DNA of 64,000 bases from Actinomadura barringtoniae (GCF_017573505.1 NZ_JAGEOJ010000001.1:682001-746000), one strand, 5' to 3'. Shown: positions 41,439-49,767, numbered from the stretch's first letter. Translations and numbers: made by a program. The notes: a model not told the origin generated them from the sequence alone.

Positions 41439-41932
41439 TGGGCATGCAACTACCGGGAGAGCTGCGCTCTCTCCTGTCGATGCTGGGCTACAACTGGCCC
41501 GAGGCCGACGAGACCAAGCTCATGGAGATGGGCACCGCCTGGCTCCGCTTCGCCGGCGCCCACTCCGGCCCACTCGGCGAGGCCGACAATCACGCCCAGC
41601 GCGTCTGGTCGGCCAACAAGGGCGACGACATCGAGGCGTTCCAGCAGTCCTGGAACGCCGGCGAGTCCGGCAAGGCCAACCTGCAGGACTTCACCGTCGC
41701 CGCCAACATCATCGGCGCCGGCCTCATGGTCTGCGGCGCCATCGTGCTGGCCCTGAAGATCAACGTGATCGTCCAGCTCACCATCCTGGCCATCGAGATC
41801 GCCCAGGCCATCGCCACCGCCGGTCCCAGCTTCGGCGCCACCCTCGCCGAGATCCCCATCTTCAAGGAGATCACCGGCGCCATCATCGACCAGCTCATCG
41901 ACATGGCCCTCTCGGCGATCCTCAATGGCTAA
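41438..41932 (+). CDS. Type VII secretion carrier, CpnT N-terminal-domain-like, with hydrophobic segment
   Basis: 164 residues. NWPEADETKLMEMGTAWLRFA (Trp20-Pro21 onward) is the pattern seen at the N-terminus of CpnT-type and other long WXG100-fold toxins. FQQSWNAGESG at about 68-78 is the second landmark. A long hydrophobic stretch (about 88-128) suggests membrane insertion. In relatives this domain is fused directly to a toxin. Here it stops, and the EndoU domain begins 8 nt earlier in another frame. It is the likely delivery module. Confidence 0.8.
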   Translation: MGMQLPGELRSLLSMLGYNWPEADETKLMEMGTAWLRFAGAHSGPLGEADNHAQRVWSANKGDDIEAFQQSWNAGESGKANLQDFTVAANIIGAGLMVCGAIVLALKINVIVQLTILAIEIAQAIATAGPSFGATLAEIPIFKEITGAIIDQLIDMALSAILNG

Positions 41933-42431
41933 GGGCAAAGGCAAGGCCGCAGCCGGCCTCATGAGCGAGGCCCTCAAGTTCATCAAGAAGGCCAACAAGC
42001 GCAACCGTGCGGGACGCATGAATCCGCATTTCCGCGAACACGTCATGGGCGGCGGGCACGTCAAGCCCGGCATGCCCAAGGGGTCCGGCTACCATTACCG
42101 GCCCGGCGGCGAGGACTTCCCGGGGCGGCGACTCAAGCCGGGTAGCGTGGTCAAGGACCCGAAGACGGGCGCCTACAAGGCCGAGCCGGAGTTCTGGGAC
42201 GACAGCCTGAACCCGCCCGGATGGAAGCCCAAGAAAGGTAACGGCGGCGTGAGCACGTTCTTCCCGGACCACTGGACCCCGCAGCAGGTCGACGCAGCGA
42301 TCCCCGGAGCCTTCCAGCACGCCACCCCCATCCCCGGGACCAACATGTGGCAGGGCAAATACCAGGGACTGACGATCCAAGGGTTCTTCGATGGCGCGGG
42401 CGGCTACACTCACGGATGGCCGACCTTTTAA
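41925..42431 (+). CDS. EndoU-family ribonuclease toxin domain
   Basis: 168 residues. A strongly basic N-terminus (KGKGKAAAG, KKANKRNRAGR) precedes a bacterial EndoU domain. Visible landmarks are the two active-site His regions (HVMGGGHV, His39; GSGYHYRPGG, His57), STFFPDHWTPQQVDAAI (110-126) and the closing GGYTHGWPTF. Bacterial EndoU toxins cleave RNA, in some cases tRNA. The ATG overlaps the carrier stop in ATGGCTAA, in a different frame and without a Shine-Dalgarno, so it depends on re-initiation or frameshifting. Candidate immunity genes follow at once. Confidence 0.82.
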   Translation: MAKGKGKAAAGLMSEALKFIKKANKRNRAGRMNPHFREHVMGGGHVKPGMPKGSGYHYRPGGEDFPGRRLKPGSVVKDPKTGAYKAEPEFWDDSLNPPGWKPKKGNGGVSTFFPDHWTPQQVDAAIPGAFQHATPIPGTNMWQGKYQGLTIQGFFDGAGGYTHGWPTF

Positions 42432-42445
42432 TAAGAAAGTTCACC

Positions 42446-42892
42446 ATGAGCTTCATTTCATTTTCGCTGGACCCAGAGTTCCGCATGCCCCTCTACCATG
42501 CGAACGACAAGAAATATCAGGCGCTCGGCGCATGGATTCTCGCCGATATCTCCAACAACAAGCGAGTGGCCCTGGACGCATTGGCCACGATCGCCGATAT
42601 CGAGGCGGGGCGCCCGCTGACCGAGCCCTGGGACAGCGAGAACTACACCGTCGACTTCGGCCCGGCGGGGGTCGAGATCCAGAACGACTGGGTCAGCCAC
42701 GAGAGCGGCAGCTACTCGCTCGCCGAGCTCAAGGAGGCCATCGAGACGTACTGGAAGTTCCTGGCCTCGATCCCCGACAACCCGGATCTGATCCGCGAGT
42801 TCCGCCCGGATCTACCGGAGTGGCAGGCGGCCATTCTCTCCTGGGAAGACACCTGGAAGCGCCCCCACCCCTATCGAGGCAAGCTGTTCTAA
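42446..42892 (+). CDS. Candidate immunity protein 1 (paralogue of the next gene)
   Basis: 148 residues, acidic, without signal peptide or membrane segment. It begins FISFSLDPEFRMPLYHA and ends SWEDTWKRPHPYRGKLF. It shares roughly half its residues with the next protein, including ALG(A/S)W, VALDALA, PW(D/S)SENY and W(E)D.W.RPHP.RG.LF. Its place 14 bp after an EndoU toxin gene makes an antitoxin role likely; I do not recognise the family. The AAGAAAG upstream is a weak ribosome-binding site. Confidence 0.72.
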   Translation: MSFISFSLDPEFRMPLYHANDKKYQALGAWILADISNNKRVALDALATIADIEAGRPLTEPWDSENYTVDFGPAGVEIQNDWVSHESGSYSLAELKEAIETYWKFLASIPDNPDLIREFRPDLPEWQAAILSWEDTWKRPHPYRGKLF

Positions 42893-42924
42893 CAGACGAA
42901 CGTCGCCCCACCGGCGGAATCGCC

Positions 42925-43362
42925 ATGGCATTCATGACCTTCACCCGGGACCGAGACGGCCTCCCGCTCTTCCACGCGGCGAAGCCCTATACGGCGCTCG
43001 GTTCCTGGCTGATCACCGACGTCTCCATTCACAAGGCGGTCGCGCTCGACGCGCTGGCGATGCTGGCGGACGTGTCGGTCGGGCGCGATCCGTTCACGCC
43101 GTGGAGCAGTGAGAACTACTCGGTGGCGTTCTCGTCGGCGGGCCTCAGCATCAGCGCCCACTACGCCGACGAGCAGAGTGAGTACCGGATCGCCGAGGCC
43201 CGCGAGGCCCTCGACGCGTTCTGGCGCTTCCTCGCCTCCCAGCCGGAACGGACCCACATGGTCCGCGAGTACTACCCCGACCTCCCGGAGACCGAGGCCG
43301 AGATCCGCTACTGGGAAGACCACTGGGGCCGCCCCCACCCCGACCGCGGAAGGCTCTTCTGA
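42925..43362 (+). CDS. Candidate immunity protein 2 (paralogue of the preceding gene)
   Basis: 145 residues, starting MAFMTFTRDRDGLPLFHAAKPYTALGSWL and ending YWEDHWGRPHPDRGRLF. It is collinear with the preceding protein over its whole length. The ATG at 42925 is 32 bp after the previous stop with only a weak GGCGGAA upstream. A longer open frame from 42391 merely re-reads the first paralogue in another frame. Tandem immunity paralogues commonly guard against several toxin variants. Confidence 0.72.
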   Translation: MAFMTFTRDRDGLPLFHAAKPYTALGSWLITDVSIHKAVALDALAMLADVSVGRDPFTPWSSENYSVAFSSAGLSISAHYADEQSEYRIAEAREALDAFWRFLASQPERTHMVREYYPDLPETEAEIRYWEDHWGRPHPDRGRLF

Positions 43363-43378
43363 CGAAAGGCTCGTCGCA

Positions 43379-43888
43379 CTGACTCAGCGCATCATCGATG
43401 ACATCGAGCGGGCTTATGGGTCGCTCTCCGAGCCGCGCTATTTCGGCATCACGCAGCGCATGGCGAAGCGGCCCTATGCCGCGTTCATCGAACGGCTGAG
43501 CTCCCGCTTCGAGGTCATCGACACGACGGACGAGAACGAGGATGTCGGGTTCATCCTGTCGTTGAGCCGCGGGGGCGAGGAGTGGGTTCTCGGGCTGTCG
43601 GCCGTTGCGGCCTGTGCGGTGTTCGCTCGGGCTGATCCGGTGAGTCAGGTGTGGACGGATGTGCTCACGGGGTCTTCGGAGGGGCTGCGCCCGGACGAGC
43701 GGGACGTGATCGACGGGGTGGCGGGGCTTGGGCTGCGGCTGCTGGGTCGAGAGCAACTCGAGCGGGTTGTTGGGCTGAACGTTGCGGGGATGGAGCCTGG
43801 TCAGGTGCGGGTTTATCAGGCCTTGTTCAGTGCTGCCGACATCCTTCCTTGGGATATTGAGGTGTTCAGGCGGCTGGGGCTCGCCTAG
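43379..43888 (+). CDS. Unknown protein ending the toxin cassette, possible non-ATG start
   Basis: About 169 residues: LTQRIIDDIERAYGSLSEPRYFGITQRMAKRPYAAF at the start and YQALFSAADILPWDIEVFRRLGLA at the end. No ATG, GTG or TTG gives a full-length start after the previous stop; CTG at 43379, 10 nt after GAAAGG, is the best candidate. It is soluble and mixed alpha/beta by appearance. I recognise no family. Position suggests a further immunity or regulatory protein. Confidence 0.6.
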   Translation: MTQRIIDDIERAYGSLSEPRYFGITQRMAKRPYAAFIERLSSRFEVIDTTDENEDVGFILSLSRGGEEWVLGLSAVAACAVFARADPVSQVWTDVLTGSSEGLRPDERDVIDGVAGLGLRLLGREQLERVVGLNVAGMEPGQVRVYQALFSAADILPWDIEVFRRLGLA

Positions 43889-43962
43889 GATCCAAGATCA
43901 AAGCTCGGGAGGGGCAGTGGAGATTTCTCGGTCGGTGGGCCAGGCCGGACCGCCGTAGCCGG

Positions 43963-43984
43963 GGTCGGGAGTAGCGACCCGACC
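43963..43984 (+). terminator. Hairpin after the toxin cassette
   Basis: GGTCGGG (43963-43969) pairs with CCCGACC (43978-43984) around an 8-nt loop, 75 bp beyond the last cassette gene and before the MFS gene. Further short complementary GGCCAGG/CCTGGCC segments flank it. Confidence 0.5.
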
Positions 43985-44036
43985 TGGCCGGTGTGGGTCC
44001 TGTGATGGGGCTCGCTCTTTATCGAGGAATCTGCTT

Positions 44037-45224
44037 TTGACTTCCGCTACCTACCGCTCGGTGTTGGCCGTGCGGGAGGCGCGTTTGCCGTTCTTCGGCA
44101 GTTGTGTCGCGCGCCTATCGTTTGCCGTTCTGCCGTTGGCTTTGATTCTGCTGGTTCGTGAAGCGACCGGGTCTTTTGGCGTTGCCGGGTTCACGTCTGG
44201 GGCGCTGGCGTCTACGGTGACGCTCTTCGCGCCTGCTCGTGCTCGTCTGATCGACCGGAGGGGCGCTCGGTATGGGCTGAGTGTTCTGACGGTGCTTTAC
44301 CTGCTGGGGCTTTCTGGGTTGATCGGCCTGGCCGAGGCGGGGGCGGGGGCCGTTGCGCTGATCGTGGCTGCTGGGGTTGCGGGGGTTTTCGCTCCGCCGC
44401 TGGGGACGGTCATGCGGGTTCTGTGGGCGAGGATTCTGGACGGGCGGCCCCTGAACACTGCTTATGCCCTGGATTCCGTGACCGAGGAAGTGGTGTTCAC
44501 GGTCGGGCCTCTGTTGGCGGGAGGGCTGATCGCTGTTGCCGAGCCGTTGGCGGCGATGGTCTTGGTGATGGGGCTGATCGGGCTTGGCACCGTCTGTTTT
44601 GTGGTGTCGGTCGAGCCGGGTGCGGCGAACGATGTCGAGGAGGCGGACGGGCGGCCTTTGGCGGTGGTGGGGATTCGGACCATCGTGCTGGCGTTCGCCG
44701 GGGTCGGGCTGGTCGTGGGCGTGCTGCAGGTGACGTTGCCGTTCATCGCCGACCGGGCCGGGTCGCCGGGGGCGGGTGGAGTCCTGCTGGCGATGCTGTC
44801 GGCGGGCAGCGCGATCGGGGGGATCTGGTACGGGCGCGTTCAGTGGCGCAGTGCGGCGGTCAAACGGTTCGTGGTGCTGGTCATCGCGTTCACGCTGACG
44901 CTGCTGCCGCTGGGGTTGATCGACGGCCCGGTGCGGGCGGGTGTGGTGGTGTTCGTGGTGGGTCTCAATCTCGCGCCGCTCTTCACTACTGCTTATTTCT
45001 TGGTGAACGATCTGGTCGCCGCGTCGGGAACGGCGCCTACGGAGGCCAACACCTGGGTGGCGACGGCCAACAACGGGGGCTTTGCCGCCGGTAGCGCGGT
45101 CGCGGGTGTGCTGCTGGATTCTCGGGGGCCGACCCTGACTGTCATGGCCGCCGTTGCGATTGCGGCGGTGATCGCTGTGGTGACGGTGCTGCGGCGGCGG
45201 ACGCTGGTGTTGACGCCCGGCTGA
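44037..45224 (+). CDS. MFS transporter
   Basis: 395 residues with about 11-12 hydrophobic segments. The segment between TM2 and TM3 has APARARLIDRRGARYGLSVLTV, the motif-A region. FAPPLGTVMRVLW and ALDSVTEEVVFTVGPLLAGGLI are characteristic of a group of actinobacterial MFS proteins of unknown substrate. The TTG start has GAGGAA about 8 nt upstream. Codon use is slightly richer in T than its neighbours. It may be transcribed separately from the toxin cassette. Confidence 0.85.
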   Translation: MTSATYRSVLAVREARLPFFGSCVARLSFAVLPLALILLVREATGSFGVAGFTSGALASTVTLFAPARARLIDRRGARYGLSVLTVLYLLGLSGLIGLAEAGAGAVALIVAAGVAGVFAPPLGTVMRVLWARILDGRPLNTAYALDSVTEEVVFTVGPLLAGGLIAVAEPLAAMVLVMGLIGLGTVCFVVSVEPGAANDVEEADGRPLAVVGIRTIVLAFAGVGLVVGVLQVTLPFIADRAGSPGAGGVLLAMLSAGSAIGGIWYGRVQWRSAAVKRFVVLVIAFTLTLLPLGLIDGPVRAGVVVFVVGLNLAPLFTTAYFLVNDLVAASGTAPTEANTWVATANNGGFAAGSAVAGVLLDSRGPTLTVMAAVAIAAVIAVVTVLRRRTLVLTPG

Positions 45225-45296
45225 TGTCCCCCGGCTCCCGGACCGGTCGCGGCCAAGATCGGTCTCCCGACCCGGCGCGACCCGGCCGAGCGCGGG

Positions 45297-45686
45297 CTAC
45301 CGGGGGTGGGAGGAGATGTGTTCGCCCACCTGGCGGACTAGGACTGCCATCTCGTAGCTGATCTGCGCGGGGTCCACGTCGGCGTCGCTGAGGACGGTGA
45401 GGGAGGCGCCCTCTCCCGCGGCGGTGACGAAGAGGAACGCGTCGCGCATCTCGATGATGGTCTGGTGGACCTCGCCCGCGCCGAACTGGGTGCGCGCGCC
45501 CTGGGCGAGGCTCTGCAGGCCCGCGGCCAGCGCGGACAGGTAGTTCGCGTCCTCGCGTTCGAGGCCGGCGGACGCGCCCATGAGGATGCCGTCCGCGGAC
45601 TGCACGACGGCCTTGGACACCTGTGGGACCCGCTTCACGAGGCCGTCGATGAGCCAATCCAGCCGTTCGGTCGTTTCGCCCTTCAC
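45297..45686 (-). CDS. Roadblock/LC7 domain protein, extra conservon-type gene
   Basis: 129 residues: LDWLIDGLVKRVPQVSKAVVQSADGILMGASAGLEREDANYLSALAAGLQSLAQGA is the roadblock/LC7 core seen in CvnB proteins. It is read divergently from the CvnABCD operon with a 139-bp gap. The GTG at 45686 follows GAGAGGA; the upstream frame is shadow. It may modulate the CvnD GTPase alongside the CvnB in the operon. Confidence 0.85.
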   Translation of the reverse strand: MKGETTERLDWLIDGLVKRVPQVSKAVVQSADGILMGASAGLEREDANYLSALAAGLQSLAQGARTQFGAGEVHQTIIEMRDAFLFVTAAGEGASLTVLSDADVDPAQISYEMAVLVRQVGEHISSHPR

Positions 45687-45825
45687 AGAGGTCCTCTCGT
45701 TGGTAGGCGGAACGTCGGCACATGATTCCACCGCCCCCGCGACAAGATCCACAAAACCCGACAAATGATCAGACAAGCGGCTAGGGTGGCCCGAGTTTTG
45801 ATCACCCCGAGCAGCAAGGCAGGCG

Positions 45826-48414
45826 GTGCCGGGCATGACCAGCCCCAGGAAGACCAAGCGGCGGCGCTCCATCCGGTTCTCGCTCTACAGCCTGCTCATC
45901 ATCCCGATGATCTCGCTGGTGACGCTCTGGGCGTTCGCCGCGCAGAGCACCGCGGCCGAGGCGATCCACCAGCGCAACATCGACACCACCAACAAGATCT
46001 ACGGCAACGCGGTGCAGCCGATGCTGCTCACGCTGGCGCAGGAGCGGCAGGAGTCGGTGGTCTGGCTGAGCGGCGGCGGGACGCTGCCGCGCACGCCGAT
46101 GGACGCCGTGCGCAAGAAGATGGACGCCACGATCGTCGCGATGAACGCGGCGGCCAAGTCCGGGAAGTTCCAGGACACGCTGTCGGCCGAGCTGAAGCGG
46201 CGGCTCGCGGACCTGATCGGCAAGCTCAACCGGATCTCGGCGGTGCGCGGCGACGTCGACTCGGGGTCGATGACCAAGCTCGCCGCGTTCAACGCCTACA
46301 ACGACATCCTCGACACCCACTTCCGGTTCATCTACCTGCTGGTCGGCGACAGTAAGGACCAGCAGGCCTACCAGCTGACGAACGTGTCGCGCGCGATGGA
46401 GCTGGCCGGGCGCGAGGCGGCGCTGGTCGGCGGCGTGCTGGTCGCGGGCGGCCGGATGACCGCCGACGAGCGCGCCGCGATCTCCAAGCTGGTGTTCGAG
46501 CGTCGCTACCTGGAGAGCTCGGCGATGTCGGAGTTCAACCGGGCGAACGGCGACCCGTTCCGGCAGGTGCTGGCGGGCACGCCGACCACGAGCTTCAACT
46601 CGGTCGAGGACCACATCGTGGCGACCAACACCGGCAAGCGCCTCAAGCTCACGCCGCAGGCGTGGCAGGCGTCGGTGGGCACCTACCTCCAGCAGATGAA
46701 CGGCGCACTTCTCAAGTCCCGCACCGTGCTGTCGGCGGACTCCAAGAACAGGTCCGACGCGACGATGCTCCGGCTCATCCTGGTCGGCGGCGTCGGGCTG
46801 GTCGCGATTCTCCTGACGGCGATCCTGATGCTGCGGTTCGGCCGCCGCATCAGCCGCGACCTGCTCGGCCTGCAGGGCGCCGCCCGCGACCTGGCCGACC
46901 AGCGCCTGCCCGGCGTCGTCACCCGACTGAAGCGCGGGGACGACGTGGACGTCGTGGCCGAGGCGCCGCCGCTGGAGGTCGGCAAGACCGCCGAGGTGGC
47001 CAACGTCGCCGCCGCGTTCTCCACCGTCCAGCGCACCGCGATCGAGGCCGCCGTCGGCCAGGCCGAGCTGCGCAAGGCGGTGAACGGGGTGTTCCAGAAC
47101 CTGGCGCGCCGCAACCAGTCGCTGCTGCACCGCCAGCTGGCGATGCTGGACACGCTGGAGCGCAAGGCCTCCGACCCCGACGACCTCTCCGACCTGTTCG
47201 CCATCGACCACCTGACCACCCGCATGCGCCGGCACGCGGAAGGCCTGATCATCCTGTCCGGCTCGACGCCGGGCCGCGGCTGGCGGCACCCGGTCGGCGT
47301 CCTGGACGTGCTGCGCGGCTCGATCGGTGAGATCGAGGACTACGCGCGCGTCGAGGTGGTGAGCACGGCGGAGGAGGGGATCGTCGGCGCCGCCGTCGCC
47401 GACGTGGTCCACCTGCTGGCCGAGCTGCTGGAGAACGCGGTGACGTTCTCGCCGCCGAACACCGCGGTCGAGGTGGACGCCGGGCTGGTCGGCCGCGGGT
47501 TCGTGGTGGAGATCCAGGACCGCGGCCTCGGGATGAACGCCGAGAAGCTCGCCGGCATCAACCGGCAGCTCGCCCAGGAGCCCGAGTTCGACCTGGCGGG
47601 CGGCGAGCAGCTCGGGCTGTTCGTCGTCGGGACGCTCGCGCACCGGCACGGCATCAACGTCACGCTGCAGCCGAACGGCTACGGCGGCGTGACCGCGATC
47701 GCGCTCCTGCCGCACTCGCTCGTCGTCTCCCCCGACAAGATCGGCGTCGCCGAGCAGGCTCCGGAGCATTCCGGCGAGTACCGCGCCGAGCACTCGGGCG
47801 AGCACCGCGTTCACCAGACCGGGGAGTACCCGGCGCAGTCGCCCGCCTACGCGACCGGCGCCCACTCGACCGGCGCTCACTCGACGGGCGCTCACTCGAC
47901 GGGCGCTCACTCGATGCCGACGCCGCCGCCTCCCGGGCAGCACGGTCCCGCGCAGCACGACCCGTTCAAGCCGCCGCTGAACGACCCGCTCAGCGCTCCC
48001 CTGCAGGCCACGGCGTACGACCCGCTGTCGGCCTCGGCGCACGACCCCTTGTCGGCTCCGGTGCCTCCGGCCTCGTCCGCTCCCGCGCCTCCCGCCCCGC
48101 AGTCGCCGCAGTCCACGCCGTACGCGGACGCCTCGTACGGGGACGCCGGCACCCACGCGGGCACCTCGGGCGCCGCGGCCTCCGCGGGCACCCACGCGGG
48201 GATGCCGCGCCGCGTACGCCGCGCGAACCTGGCCCCGCAGCTCCGCGACACCGGCCCGCAGTCGGCGCCGGACGAGGAGCAGCAGCCGGCCGAACGGCAG
48301 GCGCGTTCACCCGAGCGTGCCCGTTCGGTCATGTCATCGATGCAGAGCGGCTGGCGGCGCGGGCGGGCCTCGACTCCCCCGCCCGCACCCGGAAGCGACG
48401 AGGGTGAGCGATGA
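45826..48414 (+). CDS. cvnA: Conservon sensor histidine kinase-like protein CvnA
   Basis: 862 residues. First TM near 18-38 (LYSLLIIPMISLVTLWAFA), then an extracellular nitrate/nitrite-sensor-like (NIT) domain to about 315, a second TM (LRLILVGGVGLVAILLTAILML) and HAMP. The ATPase domain has an N box ELLENAVTFSPP, DRGLGM and GLFVVGTLAHRHG. The C-terminal third is a disordered Pro/Ala/Ser region with STGAHSTGAHSTGAH repeats (about 685-705). The GTG at 45826 and the ATG three codons later are both possible. It senses a signal and acts on CvnB/C/D. Confidence 0.9.
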   Translation: MPGMTSPRKTKRRRSIRFSLYSLLIIPMISLVTLWAFAAQSTAAEAIHQRNIDTTNKIYGNAVQPMLLTLAQERQESVVWLSGGGTLPRTPMDAVRKKMDATIVAMNAAAKSGKFQDTLSAELKRRLADLIGKLNRISAVRGDVDSGSMTKLAAFNAYNDILDTHFRFIYLLVGDSKDQQAYQLTNVSRAMELAGREAALVGGVLVAGGRMTADERAAISKLVFERRYLESSAMSEFNRANGDPFRQVLAGTPTTSFNSVEDHIVATNTGKRLKLTPQAWQASVGTYLQQMNGALLKSRTVLSADSKNRSDATMLRLILVGGVGLVAILLTAILMLRFGRRISRDLLGLQGAARDLADQRLPGVVTRLKRGDDVDVVAEAPPLEVGKTAEVANVAAAFSTVQRTAIEAAVGQAELRKAVNGVFQNLARRNQSLLHRQLAMLDTLERKASDPDDLSDLFAIDHLTTRMRRHAEGLIILSGSTPGRGWRHPVGVLDVLRGSIGEIEDYARVEVVSTAEEGIVGAAVADVVHLLAELLENAVTFSPPNTAVEVDAGLVGRGFVVEIQDRGLGMNAEKLAGINRQLAQEPEFDLAGGEQLGLFVVGTLAHRHGINVTLQPNGYGGVTAIALLPHSLVVSPDKIGVAEQAPEHSGEYRAEHSGEHRVHQTGEYPAQSPAYATGAHSTGAHSTGAHSTGAHSMPTPPPPGQHGPAQHDPFKPPLNDPLSAPLQATAYDPLSASAHDPLSAPVPPASSAPAPPAPQSPQSTPYADASYGDAGTHAGTSGAAASAGTHAGMPRRVRRANLAPQLRDTGPQSAPDEEQQPAERQARSPERARSVMSSMQSGWRRGRASTPPPAPGSDEGER

Positions 48415-48827
48415 CGGAACAAGCGATGACGGCCGCGCAGGTGCGCCAGCACCTCGACGCGCTGCTGAGCCGGGTGCAGGTGGCGGGCGTCGCCGTGCTG
48501 CTGTCCACCGACGGGCTGGTCGTGGCGTCCTCCTCCGGGCTCGACCGGGAGAACGCCGACCATCTGTCCGCCCTGGTGGCGGGCGTTCAGGGACTCGCGC
48601 GCGGCGCGTGCAACCGGTTCGCCGGGGGTGAGCTGATGCAGAGCGTCATCGAGATGGACACGGCGCTGGTGTTCATGGTCCCGGCCGGGGATCACGCGTG
48701 CCTGGCCGCCGTCATCCCCGCGGACTCCGACGCGGGCACGGTCGCCTTCGAGCTGACCGAGCTCGCCGAGCGGCTGGCCGAACGGCCGCCGGTGGTCCCG
48801 CGGCTGTCGGGGTCCAGCGCGAGGTGA
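48411..48827 (+). CDS. cvnB: Conservon roadblock/LC7 protein CvnB
   Basis: 138 residues: VRQHLDALLSRVQVAGVAVLLSTDGLVVASSSGLDRENADHLSALVAGVQGLARGA is a roadblock/LC7 domain. The ATG overlaps the cvnA stop (ATGA). CvnB proteins bind the partner GTPase and ATPase in this system. It resembles the divergent roadblock protein at 45297. Confidence 0.9.
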   Translation: MTEQAMTAAQVRQHLDALLSRVQVAGVAVLLSTDGLVVASSSGLDRENADHLSALVAGVQGLARGACNRFAGGELMQSVIEMDTALVFMVPAGDHACLAAVIPADSDAGTVAFELTELAERLAERPPVVPRLSGSSAR

Positions 48828-48833
48828 GCACCG

Positions 48834-49202
48834 GTGAGCGATGACCGCTGGCTCGACGCGGACGCGGGGCCGATCTTCCGGCCCTACACCGTCACGCGCG
48901 GCCGGACCCGGCTTCGCGCCGACGCACTGAACCTGATCACCCTGCTGGAGGCGACCGGCGTGCCCGTGCCGCGCCGGATGCGGCTGGACCCCGAGCACCG
49001 CAGGGTGCTGGCGGTCTGCCGGCGGCCGGTCACGCTCGCCGACCTGTCGTCCGAGATCGACCTGCCCGTGGGCGTCGTGCGCGTCCTGGTCGACGATCTG
49101 CGCGACGAGAACCTGCTCAGGGTGCTGACGCCGACCCCCACCGGCGACGTCCCGGACGAGCTCGTACTAAGGAAGCTGCTGCATGGACTACGCGCCCTCT
49201 GA
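48834..49202 (+). CDS. cvnC: Conservon DUF742 protein CvnC
   Basis: 122 residues. It has GPIFRPYTVTRGRTRLRADALNLITLLEAT near the start, then a winged-helix-like part, LADLSSEIDLPVGVVRVLVDDLRDENLL. This is the DUF742 plan. GTG start 6 bp after cvnB, overlapping the start of cvnD by 20 bp at its end. Confidence 0.9.
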   Translation: MSDDRWLDADAGPIFRPYTVTRGRTRLRADALNLITLLEATGVPVPRRMRLDPEHRRVLAVCRRPVTLADLSSEIDLPVGVVRVLVDDLRDENLLRVLTPTPTGDVPDELVLRKLLHGLRAL

Positions 49203-49767
49203 CACCACGGGCCAGCCGATCGCCGCGAAGATCCTCATCGCGGGCGGGTTCGGGGTGGGCAAGACGACGATGGTCGGCTCGATCAGCGAGATCCGCCCGC
49301 TGCGCACCGAGGAGTACCTCACCGACAAGGGCGTCGGCGTGGACGACGTCACCGGCGTCGCCGGCAAGACCAGCACGACCGTGGCGATGGACTTCGGCCG
49401 CATCACCATGCCCGACGACCTGGTCCTCTACCTCTTCGGCACGCCCGGCCAGCAGCGGTTCTGGTTCATGTGGGACGAGCTGGCGCTCGGCGCCATCGGC
49501 GCGGTCGTGCTCGCCGACGTCCGCCGCCTCGCCGACTGCTTCGCCGCCGTCGACTACTTCGAGGACCGCCGCACCCCGTTCGTGGTCGCGGTGAACTGCT
49601 TCGACGGCGCCGAGCGCAAGAACCCGGAGGACGTGCGGATCGCGCTCGACCTGGAGGAGGACGTGCCGCTGGTGCTGTGCGACGTCCGCAACCGCGAGTC
49701 GGCCAAGCACGTGCTGATCACCATGATCGAGCACGTCCTCTCCTCCAGCGCCGCAGCCCGCCGCTGA
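49183..49767 (+). CDS. cvnD: Conservon small GTPase CvnD
   Basis: 194 residues, Ras-like P-loop GTPase of bacterial type. G1 is GGFGVGKTT (21-29), G3 is LFGTPGQQRFWFMWDELALGAIG, and the NCFD motif serves as G4. It is the output switch of the Cvn complex. Translation overlaps cvnC. Confidence 0.92.
   Translation: MDYAPSDTTGQPIAAKILIAGGFGVGKTTMVGSISEIRPLRTEEYLTDKGVGVDDVTGVAGKTSTTVAMDFGRITMPDDLVLYLFGTPGQQRFWFMWDELALGAIGAVVLADVRRLADCFAAVDYFEDRRTPFVVAVNCFDGAERKNPEDVRIALDLEEDVPLVLCDVRNRESAKHVLITMIEHVLSSSAAARR

Noticed and set aside
42391..43362. 323-residue fusion of the two candidate immunity proteins
   Set aside because: The first half of that frame is out of frame with the first paralogue; the homologous start is the ATG at 42925.
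45802..48195. 797-residue open frame antisense to cvnA
   Set aside because: Arg/Gly/Ala-rich composition, no domain, and it mirrors the codon bias of a well-supported CvnA on the other strand.
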